A stretch of DNA of 5,569 bases. Source: JACJWR01 sp044326505 (lineage in GTDB: Bacteria > Actinomycetota > Actinomycetes > S36-B12 > UBA10799). Position 1 is the first letter of the stretch, and every line of letters begins with the position of its first letter. Below, piece after piece: positions 1 through 4,765 of the stretch. Location of the stretch: assembly GCA_044326505.1 (NCBI GenBank), contig JBIRBF010000182.1, positions 1 through 5,569 of the forward strand, read 5' to 3'. The notes below the pieces were generated by a model. It saw nothing but the letters and a program-made list of their open reading frames with translations. It made no database searches and was not told where the DNA came from. A program made the translations under genes and the position numbers.

Positions 1-147
1 ATAGCCGGCGGCGGCGAGGTCGGCCACAACCTCGTCCCAACAGGAGTGATCCTGTGGGAAGCCGTGCAAGAGCACGACAGGGGTCCCATCCTCGGGGCCG
101 GCCAGGGACACGTCGAAGATCAGGCCTGATGCTGGAATCTGCCGCAT
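1..147 (-). CDS. alpha/beta hydrolase, N-terminal fragment (runs off left edge)
   Basis: This reverse-strand frame starts at ATG 147-145 and stays open to base 1, giving 49 codons of a gene whose remainder lies outside the window. The peptide begins MRQIPASGLIFDVSLAG and continues to a beta-strand followed by TPVVLLHGFPQDHSCW at residues 22-37. The hydrophobic strand followed by HGFP is the oxyanion-hole signature of alpha/beta hydrolases (esterases, haloalkane dehalogenases, epoxide hydrolases and relatives), here at residues 28-31. A Trp a few residues later and the VADLAAAGY stretch match the usual first helix of the fold. The nucleophile elbow and catalytic Asp and His are not in the window, so substrate and subfamily cannot be given. 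A TACCCT hexamer lies 6 nt before the ATG, suggesting a leaderless mRNA. The start overlaps by two bases an ATG on the opposite strand, which is one reason that other ATG is not used here as a start. Confidence 0.85.
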   Translation of the reverse strand, partial: MRQIPASGLIFDVSLAGPEDGTPVVLLHGFPQDHSCWDEVVADLAAAGY

Positions 148-153
148 GAGCGC

Positions 154-159
154 AGGGTA
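154..159 (-). promoter_or_regulatory. -10-like hexamer TACCCT for the alpha/beta hydrolase
   Basis: Read on the minus strand, TACCCT is followed by 6 nt and then the ATG at 147. That spacing would place the transcription start on or next to the A of the start codon. No Shine-Dalgarno sequence is visible, and no good -35 box can be seen. The assignment rests on the same hexamer and spacing recurring before other genes in the window. Confidence 0.5.
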
Positions 160-221
160 CGCCGGAACTGCGCCATGTGGGGACCTCGAGCTTTTCGCGG
201 CCTGGGATGAGAGGGCGGCGC

Positions 222-227
222 TAACAT
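222..227 (+). promoter_or_regulatory. -10-like hexamer TAACAT for the VanZ-like gene
   Basis: TAACAT fits the TAnnnT pattern and ends 8 nt before the GTG at 236. It is a near-consensus actinobacterial -10 element and would again give a leaderless or almost leaderless transcript. The 8-nt gap is 2 nt longer than at the other genes here, so support is weaker. No clear -35 box is visible. Confidence 0.4.
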
Positions 228-235
228 GCCCACTC

Positions 236-577
236 GTGCAGAGTCGTCGAGCGCCCTGGGCGACTTTGGCCGTTTCGGCGGTGATCGTGGGGCTCCTCCT
301 CATCCCCGGCCCCGATCTGCCCCAGGTGGGAGTCGACGGCCTCGACTTGGCGATTCATGCGGCGTTGTTCGCCACCTGGGCGTTGCTCCTGCGCTGGGAA
401 ACCGGCCTGGGGTGGTGGGCAAGCGTGGCTGCCGGACTGGTATTCGGCCTCGCGTCAGAGGCCGTGCAGCTACTCGCCGTACAGCGCACGTTCTCCCTTC
501 AAGACGTCGTGGCCGACACAGTGGGGGCGGCGATCGGCGCGACGGCCTGGCAGTTCGGGCGGCGGCGTCCCGAGTAG
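236..577 (+). CDS. VanZ-like family membrane protein
   Basis: This encodes a 113-residue, very hydrophobic protein from GTG 236. It has about four membrane segments (roughly residues 9-23, 38-53, 59-74 and 92-107) and an Arg-rich C-terminal tail (RRRPE). The VanZ-like fold is indicated by three polar positions inside the helices: Asp37 with His41 (DLAIH), Glu75 with Gln78 (SEAVQ), and Arg84-x-x-Ser-x-x-Asp90 (RTFSLQD) before a Gly-rich last helix. VanZ itself gives low-level teicoplanin resistance by an unclear mechanism, and most chromosomal VanZ-like proteins have no assigned role, so no resistance function should be inferred. The same frame is open back to ATG 146, which would add 30 residues. 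I prefer GTG 236 because that extension has no hydrophobic or family character, ATG 146 overlaps the divergent hydrolase start, and a -10-like TAACAT lies just before 236. The start remains uncertain; the frame and stop are not. Confidence 0.8.
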   Translation: MQSRRAPWATLAVSAVIVGLLLIPGPDLPQVGVDGLDLAIHAALFATWALLLRWETGLGWWASVAAGLVFGLASEAVQLLAVQRTFSLQDVVADTVGAAIGATAWQFGRRRPE

Positions 578-580
578 CCT
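575..580 (+). promoter_or_regulatory. -10-like hexamer TAGCCT for the coiled-coil gene
   Basis: TAGCCT begins with the TAG stop codon of the VanZ-like gene, and exactly 6 nt separate it from the ATG at 587. This fits a leaderless start. The GGAGG at 581-585 would be a perfect Shine-Dalgarno sequence, but it ends only 1 nt before the ATG, too close for normal pairing with the ribosome. The motif therefore suggests that the downstream gene has its own promoter as well as any read-through from upstream. Confidence 0.45.
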
Positions 581-586
581 GGAGGC

Positions 587-919
587 ATGACAATCTCCGA
601 TGCAGCACGGGATAAGGCACAAGCATCCGTCTCGCAGTACGAGGCAGAGGTGGCGACGCTCACGAACGAGCTCAAGCAGGCCGAGGCGCAACTACAGGCC
701 ACCGGCGACGCCGGCGACCTGCTCGACAAGATCAAGGACACACCGGTCATCGGCAGCCTGCTCGGCGGCGCCCGCGACGACGCGAGCGTCAGCGAGGCGC
801 AGTTGCAGGCAAACGTGGACAAGCTCAAGGCGGACCTGTCCGAGGCCCAGACCAAACTCGACTGGGCCCGCAAGGCGCAGGGCGCCGTCGAAGCGGTCAC
901 CGACGGCGACGAAGACTGA
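587..919 (+). CDS. small acidic coiled-coil protein of unknown function
   Basis: I do not recognise this 110-residue protein. It has no signal peptide, membrane segment or cysteine, so it should be cytoplasmic and soluble. Residues 4-40 and 67-104 are rich in Ala, Glu, Gln, Lys and Leu with heptad-like spacing. They are separated by a non-helical linker around residues 49-66 (KDTPVIGSLLGGARDD) containing Pro53 and several glycines. The simplest reading is a helical hairpin, two coiled-coil arms folding back on each other or used to oligomerise. The C-terminus is strongly acidic (TDGDED). It begins 9 nt after the VanZ-like gene and may be co-transcribed with it, although a -10-like hexamer sits over that gene's stop codon. 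Codon use (strong G/C at third positions) matches the neighbours, so the frame is very likely real. Function is unknown; such short coiled-coil proteins can be scaffolds or phage-shock-like factors, but nothing here supports a specific one. Confidence 0.8.
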   Translation: MTISDAARDKAQASVSQYEAEVATLTNELKQAEAQLQATGDAGDLLDKIKDTPVIGSLLGGARDDASVSEAQLQANVDKLKADLSEAQTKLDWARKAQGAVEAVTDGDED

Positions 920-922
920 GGT

Positions 923-945
923 CGCCCCCTGAGCTGAGCGGGGCG
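923..945. terminator. possible bidirectional terminator hairpin between convergent genes
   Basis: CGCCCC at 923-928 pairs perfectly with GGGGCG at 940-945 around an 11-nt loop. The hairpin lies between two convergent stop codons (919 and 950), where a terminator serving both directions is expected. There is no T-run on either side, as is common in high-GC actinobacteria. A 6-bp stem can also arise by chance at this GC content. Confidence 0.4.
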
Positions 946-949
946 CCGA

Positions 950-2134
950 TCAGCGGAGGCCGTTGAAGAGCGAGAGCGCTTCGTCGGTCTTCCACTTCAG
1001 GGCGTCCTGCCCGTCCACGATCAGGGGATCCTCCTCTGTCGGCACGGTCACCGAGGTGCCCCAGCCCGCCCCGATCGCCCCCATGGCGATGCCGATGCGG
1101 GTCAAGTCCACCGCTCCGGTGCTGTTCGACACGGTGAGTGCCTTGCCTGCCGCACGTGCCGCCGGGAAGGCGCGCCAGGGCAGCAACCAGGTCAGCGGGC
1201 TCATCCCGCGCTTGGCGACAGCCGCCACGTATTCCTGTTGGCGCTCCACCCGGCCGAGGTCACCGCGAGGATCGGCGTAGCGCATCCGTACGTAGGCCAG
1301 GGCAGTGGGGCCGTCCATCGTCTGGCAGCCGGCCTTGACGTTGAGGCCGGAGTTCTCGTCGCTGAAGTCCTGGCTGGGGCACAGCACGACTCCGCCCATC
1401 GCGTCGGTGGTGGCCGCCACTCCGGCGAACCCAACCTCCACGTAGTCGGTGATCTGCAGGCCGGTGACGTCCTCGACGGTGCGCACCAGCAGTTGCGGGC
1501 CGCCCAGGGCGAAAGCGCTGTTGATCTTGTCCGAGCCGAAGCCCGGAATGGGCACCCACGAGTCTCGGGGGATGGACACCAGGGTCGGTTTGCCGAACAA
1601 CGGGGCGTGCAACAGCATGATCGTGTCGGTGCGGTTGCCCTCGACCGAGCCCGTCGACAGTTCGTTCTGCTGGTCCTCGGTCAGCCCGGCGCGGCTGTCG
1701 CTGCCGACGATCAGCACGTTCATGCCGGCGGATGCCGCGGAACTTTCCGGCGGCAGCGCGGCAACCGTGCTGACGGCGCTGTAGAACACGGCGAACAGAG
1801 CGGTGATGTAGACCAGCAGGATGGCGACGATCCACAGCACGGCGCGCCTGACCCGGTGCTTCTTGCGGGGTCGGTTGCGGGCCGACGGCGGGGGCGGCGG
1901 CGTTGGCCCCGAGGGCCGCCGGCGCGGTGGTCCGTCGGGCGTCTGCGGTGCCGGGATCACAGGTACCGCAGCGGCTGCGGGAATCTCCACCCGGGTGGCA
2001 TCGGCACCGGCGCCGCGCGGGGCGTCGGCCAGGGACTCGGTGGGCGAGTCCGCAGCTGCATCAGCGGCCGTGCTGCGAGGGTTCGGCGGCTCGTCGCGGA
2101 AGAGGTGGTCGAACTCCGGGGATTGAGGGTCCAC
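950..2134 (-). CDS. LytR-CpsA-Psr (LCP) family glycopolymer transferase
   Basis: This encodes a 394-residue membrane protein from GTG 2134. LCP enzymes transfer cell-wall glycopolymers (teichoic acids, capsule, arabinogalactan) from a lipid carrier to peptidoglycan on the outer face of the membrane. The order is typical: a cytoplasmic Pro/Ala-rich tail (residues 1-95, with a run of six prolines), a basic cluster (RPRKKHRVRR), one membrane helix at about 98-118, then the extracellular LCP domain at about 138-310. Conserved blocks are visible: VGSDSR (143-148), NRTDTIML (167-174), SIPRDSWVPI (187-196), KINSAFALGG (203-212), and YVRMRYADPRGDLGRVERQQ (281-300), which contains the Arg and Asp residues that bind the pyrophosphate. 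Cys252 and Cys270 could form a disulfide. No LytR_C domain follows. The frame stays open upstream to 2194, but that extension would be read from inside the tRNA gene, so GTG 2134 behind TACCCT is preferred. The polymer it transfers cannot be told from sequence. Confidence 0.93.
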   Translation of the reverse strand: MDPQSPEFDHLFRDEPPNPRSTAADAAADSPTESLADAPRGAGADATRVEIPAAAAVPVIPAPQTPDGPPRRRPSGPTPPPPPSARNRPRKKHRVRRAVLWIVAILLVYITALFAVFYSAVSTVAALPPESSAASAGMNVLIVGSDSRAGLTEDQQNELSTGSVEGNRTDTIMLLHAPLFGKPTLVSIPRDSWVPIPGFGSDKINSAFALGGPQLLVRTVEDVTGLQITDYVEVGFAGVAATTDAMGGVVLCPSQDFSDENSGLNVKAGCQTMDGPTALAYVRMRYADPRGDLGRVERQQEYVAAVAKRGMSPLTWLLPWRAFPAARAAGKALTVSNSTGAVDLTRIGIAMGAIGAGWGTSVTVPTEEDPLIVDGQDALKWKTDEALSLFNGLR

Positions 2135-2140
2135 AGCACC

Positions 2141-2146
2141 AGGGTA
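2141..2146 (-). promoter_or_regulatory. -10-like hexamer TACCCT for the LCP gene, abutting the tRNA 3' end
   Basis: On the minus strand TACCCT is followed by 6 nt and GTG 2134, the same geometry as at argS and the hydrolase gene. It starts only two bases beyond the last base of tRNA-Arg. Any -35 box would therefore have to lie inside the tRNA T-arm; TTCGAA at 2168-2163, 16 nt upstream, is the only weak candidate. The gene could alternatively be expressed by read-through from the tRNA promoter. Confidence 0.5.
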
Positions 2147-2148
2147 CG

Positions 2149-2220
2149 TGCCCCCGGCAGGATTCGAACCTGCGCGCATGGCTCCGGAGGCCACCGCTCT
2201 ATCCCCTGAGCTACGGGGGC
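2149..2220 (-). tRNA. tRNA-Arg, anticodon CCG
   Basis: The 72-nt sequence folds into a full cloverleaf on the minus strand. The acceptor stem is GCCCCCG (2220-2214) with CGGGGGC (2156-2150), 7 of 7 pairs. The D-arm is GCTC/GAGC around AGGGGATA. The anticodon stem is GTGGC/GCCAT with one G-U pair. The anticodon loop is CTCCGGA, with CCG at 2187-2185. A 4-nt variable region follows, then the T-arm GCAGG/CCTGC around TTCGAAT. The discriminator base is A, and no CCA is encoded, so CCA must be added after transcription. It reads the CGG arginine codon, which is common in a GC-rich genome. The LCP gene starts 14 nt downstream on the same strand. Confidence 0.97.
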
Positions 2221-2310
2221 GCAGGGTGCGTCAACCCTAGCAGCGGGAGGGTCGACACGTTGTGCGGGTCCTCCTGGCCGTGAGCCCCTCGCAATGCCAG
2301 AGTGTGACCC
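2221..2310. other. divergent intergenic region between tRNA-Arg and the lipoprotein gene
   Basis: These 90 bases must hold the tRNA promoter (minus strand), and a -10 candidate is seen at 2239-2234. For the lipoprotein gene on the plus strand I find no convincing -10 hexamer and no Shine-Dalgarno sequence. CAGAGT at 2298-2303, 7 nt before the ATG, is the nearest and is poor. An in-frame TGA at 2305-2307 shows that the lipoprotein cannot start further upstream. Confidence 0.5.
2234..2239 (-). promoter_or_regulatory. -10-like hexamer TAGGGT for tRNA-Arg
   Basis: On the minus strand TAGGGT lies 13 nt before the first base of the tRNA. Transcription would then start about 6-7 nt downstream of the hexamer, leaving a short leader to be trimmed by RNase P. 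The -35 region is not obvious: CAACGT at 2262-2257 has the right 17-nt spacing but matches TTGACA poorly. Confidence 0.4.
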
Positions 2311-3006
2311 ATGAAGCGCGTGCCCGAAACCCGGTCTGCGGCGGTCCGCACGAGCCGGCGCAGCGGGTCCGACCCGTCACCCGGGCGGCCGCGCTGGCGT
2401 GCCTGGGCGGCCGGTGTGGTGGTGCTGGGTGGCGCTCTGGCGGGATGCTCTCAGGGGCAGCCGACCAGTGCGTCCTCCGCGCAGTTCACGACCGGTGCGG
2501 CGTCGGCCGACCTGGCGGCCCACGGTCAGACCTACGGGCCGTGCACCGGCCTCGAGGCCGAGGGCTACCCCGGGGACCTGACTCGACCCTCGAGCTTGTA
2601 CTACCAGGGTCCTTGGTGCGCCACCGTCAACGGCTCGACGGTCTATCTGTGGGCCTTCGCGCGCACACCGCAGGCACAGTTGACCGATGCCGAGCTCGCC
2701 AACCAAGTGAATCTCGACGTCGATCAGATGCGCCTAGACCTACTCGCACAGGGGTACGACCGTGTCTGTGGCCGGGTGGCAGCAGACGGCGACATTGACG
2801 AGGGGTTCGAGCGGTCCGGTGCCCCGCTCGCAATCAGGGTGATCTCGTCGGGTGAGCCGCAGGCGCGCCCGACGGCCGTTGCGTCCGCAGGCGTGGTGGT
2901 GCCCTCACCGGTTCCCGCGACCGACCCGCTCTCGCTGCGGGTCGTCCTGTCGCCGAGCACCCGTCGGCCGGCGGTGGCCGAGGACGGTTCCGCGCCGCCC
3001 TGCTGA
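2311..3006 (+). CDS. putative lipoprotein of unknown function
   Basis: This encodes a 231-residue protein that I cannot place in a named family. Residues 1-45 are a lipoprotein signal peptide: a long basic n-region (12 Arg/Lys in the first 30), a hydrophobic core AWAAGVVVLGGA, and the lipobox LAGC with the acylated cysteine at Cys46. The mature part starts with a Ser/Thr/Gln-rich linker (47-66). A compact region follows with three cysteines, Cys78 (YGPCTG), Cys103 (GPWCATV) and Cys153 (DRVCGR), and aromatic-rich segments (SSLYYQGPWC, STVYLWAF). A helical stretch at 124-149 (TDAELANQVNLDVDQMRLDL) precedes the third cysteine. From about 181 on it is Pro/Ser/Val-rich and looks disordered, ending in a cysteine (APPC). 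It is predicted to be anchored on the outer face of the membrane. ATG 2311 follows an in-frame TGA by 3 nt; GTG 2320 is an alternative that would shorten the unusually long n-region. A strong hairpin closes the gene, so it appears to be a single-gene unit. Confidence 0.82.
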   Translation: MKRVPETRSAAVRTSRRSGSDPSPGRPRWRAWAAGVVVLGGALAGCSQGQPTSASSAQFTTGAASADLAAHGQTYGPCTGLEAEGYPGDLTRPSSLYYQGPWCATVNGSTVYLWAFARTPQAQLTDAELANQVNLDVDQMRLDLLAQGYDRVCGRVAADGDIDEGFERSGAPLAIRVISSGEPQARPTAVASAGVVVPSPVPATDPLSLRVVLSPSTRRPAVAEDGSAPPC

Positions 3007-3020
3007 GCGCCGGCCGTGGA

Positions 3021-3052
3021 CGTGCAGCCCGGTATGGGTGCCGGGCTGCACG
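3021..3052 (+). terminator. strong hairpin terminator after the lipoprotein gene
   Basis: CGTGCAGCCCGG (3021-3032) and CCGGGCTGCACG (3041-3052) form a perfect 12-bp stem with an 8-nt loop, starting 14 nt after the stop codon. There is no T-run after it, as often in high-GC actinobacterial terminators. It separates the lipoprotein gene from argS, whose promoter candidate lies 33 nt further on. Its position makes termination the best reading. It lies upstream of the proposed argS transcription start, so it is probably not an attenuator for argS. Confidence 0.75.
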
Positions 3053-3085
3053 CCTCACCAGATCGTGATGCCCTCGGCGGGTCAG

Positions 3086-3091
3086 TACCCT
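3086..3091 (+). promoter_or_regulatory. -10-like hexamer TACCCT for argS-lysA
   Basis: TACCCT is followed by 6 nt and the argS ATG at 3098, with no Shine-Dalgarno sequence between them. This predicts a leaderless argS-lysA mRNA. If so, a T-box, attenuator or riboswitch in a 5' leader is excluded, and control would have to act on initiation. No clear -35 element is visible 16-18 nt upstream. Confidence 0.55.
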
Positions 3092-3097
3092 TGCCCC

Positions 3098-4765
3098 ATG
3101 ACCCCAGACCTGCTGGCCGAAGCCGTCGTGTCCGCCGTGCGCGCCGCCGTCGCCGACGGTGAGATCTCACTGGGGGGCGCCGACGTGCCGGACGACGTCG
3201 TCATCGAGCGCCCGCGCAACCCGGAGCACGGTGACTACGCGACGAATGTCGCTATGCGCTTGGCCAAGCAGGCCGGTCGACCGCCGCGCGAGGTGGCCCA
3301 GGCGATCGCCGATCGCCTGCTGGCCAACCCCGGGGTGGCGGCGGTGGACATTGCCGGTCCCGGTTTCATCAACATCTCCGTCGAGGCGGCAGCGGCCGGC
3401 CAGTTGGTGGCCGAGGTCGTCGAGGCGGGGGCGGGCTACGGCACGGTGGACGCGCTCGCGGGCCAGCGCATCAACCTGGAATACATCTCGGCGAATCCCA
3501 CGGGTCCGCTGCACCTGGGCCACACCCGCTGGGCGGCCGTCGGCGATGCGATGGCCCGGGTGCTGGCAGCAGCCGGGGCAGAGGTCGGCACGGAGTTCTA
3601 CGTCAACGATCGTGGCGTGCAGATGGACCGGTTCGGCGCCTCGCTTGTGGCCGCCGCACATGGTCAGGCGGCGCCCGCCGACGGCTACCACGGCGGTTAC
3701 ATCGTCGATCTGGCCTCGATCATCGTCGCCGAGCATCCCGAGGCCCTCGAACTCACCGGCGACGCGGCCATGGAGTTCTTCCGCGACGAGGGCTACGCCC
3801 ACCAACTCGCTCAGCAGCAGCAGGTCCTGCGCATTTTCCGGACCGAGTTCGACGTCTGGTACTCCGAGCGCCATCTGCACGACTCCGGCGCCGTCGAACG
3901 GGGATTCGCGACCCTCGACGCGGCCGGCTACACCTATGACTCCGACGGCGCGAAGTGGCTGCGGACCTCGGAGTTCGGCGATGACAAGGACCGCGTGCTC
4001 GTCAAGAGCGATGGCGAGATGACCTACTTCGCCTCCGACAGCGCCTACTACTTGGACAAGCGCACCCGCGGTTTCGACGTCAACATCTATCTGCTCGGCG
4101 CCGACCACCACGGCTACGTCGGCCGGCTCAAGGCGATCGCGGCCTGCGCCGGTGATGATCCCGAATTCAATATCGAGATCCTCATCGGCCAACTCGTCAA
4201 GATCTACCGCAGCGGCGAGGAAGTGCGCCTGTCCAAGCGGGCTGGCGACATCGTGACGCTCGAGGACCTGGTGGACGAGGTCGGCGTGGACGCGGCTCGC
4301 TATTCGCTGATCCGCTATCCGGCCGACTCGCCGCTCACGCTGGACCTCGACCTGTTGGTCAAGCGGACCAACGACAACCCCGTGTTCTACGTGCAGTACG
4401 CCCACGCCCGGATCTCGTCGGTCCTGCGCCACGCCGCGGACCTGGGCATCGACTGGCGGGCGGCGCCGTTCCAGGCCGGGCTGCTGGGCGAGGATCGCGA
4501 GCGCGACCTCATCAGCGTCATCGCCGACCTACCCCGAGTCGTGGCCAGCGCGGCTGAGTTGCGCGAACCGCACCGGGTGGCGCGCTACCTCGAGGAACTC
4601 GCCAACGCGTATCACAAGTTCTACGACTCCTGCCGCGTGCTCCCGCGCGGCGACGAGGAACTGACCGAGACCAGCATCGCCCGACTGTGGCTCTGCGCCG
4701 CTGCCCGGCAGACGCTGGCGAACGGAGTGACGATGCTCGGTGTGAGCGCCCCGGAGCGGATGTGA
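3098..4765 (+). CDS. argS: arginyl-tRNA synthetase
   Basis: This encodes a 555-residue class I aminoacyl-tRNA synthetase, normal length for bacterial ArgRS. It joins arginine to tRNA-Arg using ATP, in the cytoplasm. The N-terminal Add-1 tRNA-recognition domain covers about residues 1-95 (NPEHGDYATN at 41-50, GPGFINI at 87-93). The Rossmann catalytic domain has ANPTGPLHLGH at 132-142, with the HIGH motif as HLGH (139-142), EFYVNDRGVQM (166-176) and LGADHHGY (333-340). The second ATP motif is RLSKRAGD (377-384), in place of KMSKS. The DALR anticodon-binding domain follows: NDNPVFYVQYAHAR at 425-438 and LANAYHKFYDSCRVL at 501-515. It ends in the usual MLGVSAPERM. ATG 3098 gives the family-typical MTPDLL start behind TACCCT; an in-frame ATG 3068 would add ten residues without family character. 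lysA overlaps the stop by 4 nt. An argS-lysA operon is known in corynebacteria, where arginine and lysine affect its expression. Confidence 0.98.
   Translation: MTPDLLAEAVVSAVRAAVADGEISLGGADVPDDVVIERPRNPEHGDYATNVAMRLAKQAGRPPREVAQAIADRLLANPGVAAVDIAGPGFINISVEAAAAGQLVAEVVEAGAGYGTVDALAGQRINLEYISANPTGPLHLGHTRWAAVGDAMARVLAAAGAEVGTEFYVNDRGVQMDRFGASLVAAAHGQAAPADGYHGGYIVDLASIIVAEHPEALELTGDAAMEFFRDEGYAHQLAQQQQVLRIFRTEFDVWYSERHLHDSGAVERGFATLDAAGYTYDSDGAKWLRTSEFGDDKDRVLVKSDGEMTYFASDSAYYLDKRTRGFDVNIYLLGADHHGYVGRLKAIAACAGDDPEFNIEILIGQLVKIYRSGEEVRLSKRAGDIVTLEDLVDEVGVDAARYSLIRYPADSPLTLDLDLLVKRTNDNPVFYVQYAHARISSVLRHAADLGIDWRAAPFQAGLLGEDRERDLISVIADLPRVVASAAELREPHRVARYLEELANAYHKFYDSCRVLPRGDEELTETSIARLWLCAAARQTLANGVTMLGVSAPERM

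Noticed and set aside
146..235. Longer VanZ-like protein starting at ATG 146
   Set aside because: It overlaps the divergent hydrolase start by two bases, and the added 30 residues have no hydrophobic or family features. It is kept as an alternative start rather than excluded.
1967..1981. CCGCAG-CGG-CTGCGG hairpin inside the LCP gene
   Set aside because: It lies in the Ala/Val-rich tail coding region. A 6-bp stem is expected by chance at this GC content, and nothing suggests a regulatory role.
2135..2194. N-terminal extension of the LCP protein up to an ATG at 2194
   Set aside because: That ATG and most of the extension lie inside the tRNA-Arg gene on the same strand. GTG 2134 behind TACCCT gives a sensible start.
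1238..2209. 323-codon plus-strand frame opposite the LCP gene
   Set aside because: It is His/Gly/Arg-rich with no domain, and runs across the tRNA gene. The LCP gene on the other strand is clear.
2262..2798. 178-codon plus-strand frame overlapping the lipoprotein gene
   Set aside because: It is Arg/Gly/Pro-rich without a signal or motif, and conflicts with the lipoprotein frame, which has a good lipobox.
2852..3097. Upstream extension of the argS frame
   Set aside because: The frame is open only because of base composition. It overlaps the lipoprotein gene and the terminator hairpin, and the translation is Arg/Pro-rich and unlike ArgRS.
3167..4432. 421-codon open frame antisense to argS
   Set aside because: Long antisense frames are usual opposite GC-rich coding DNA. 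Its translation is low-complexity Val/Asp/Gly/Arg-rich without motifs, and argS on the plus strand is certain.
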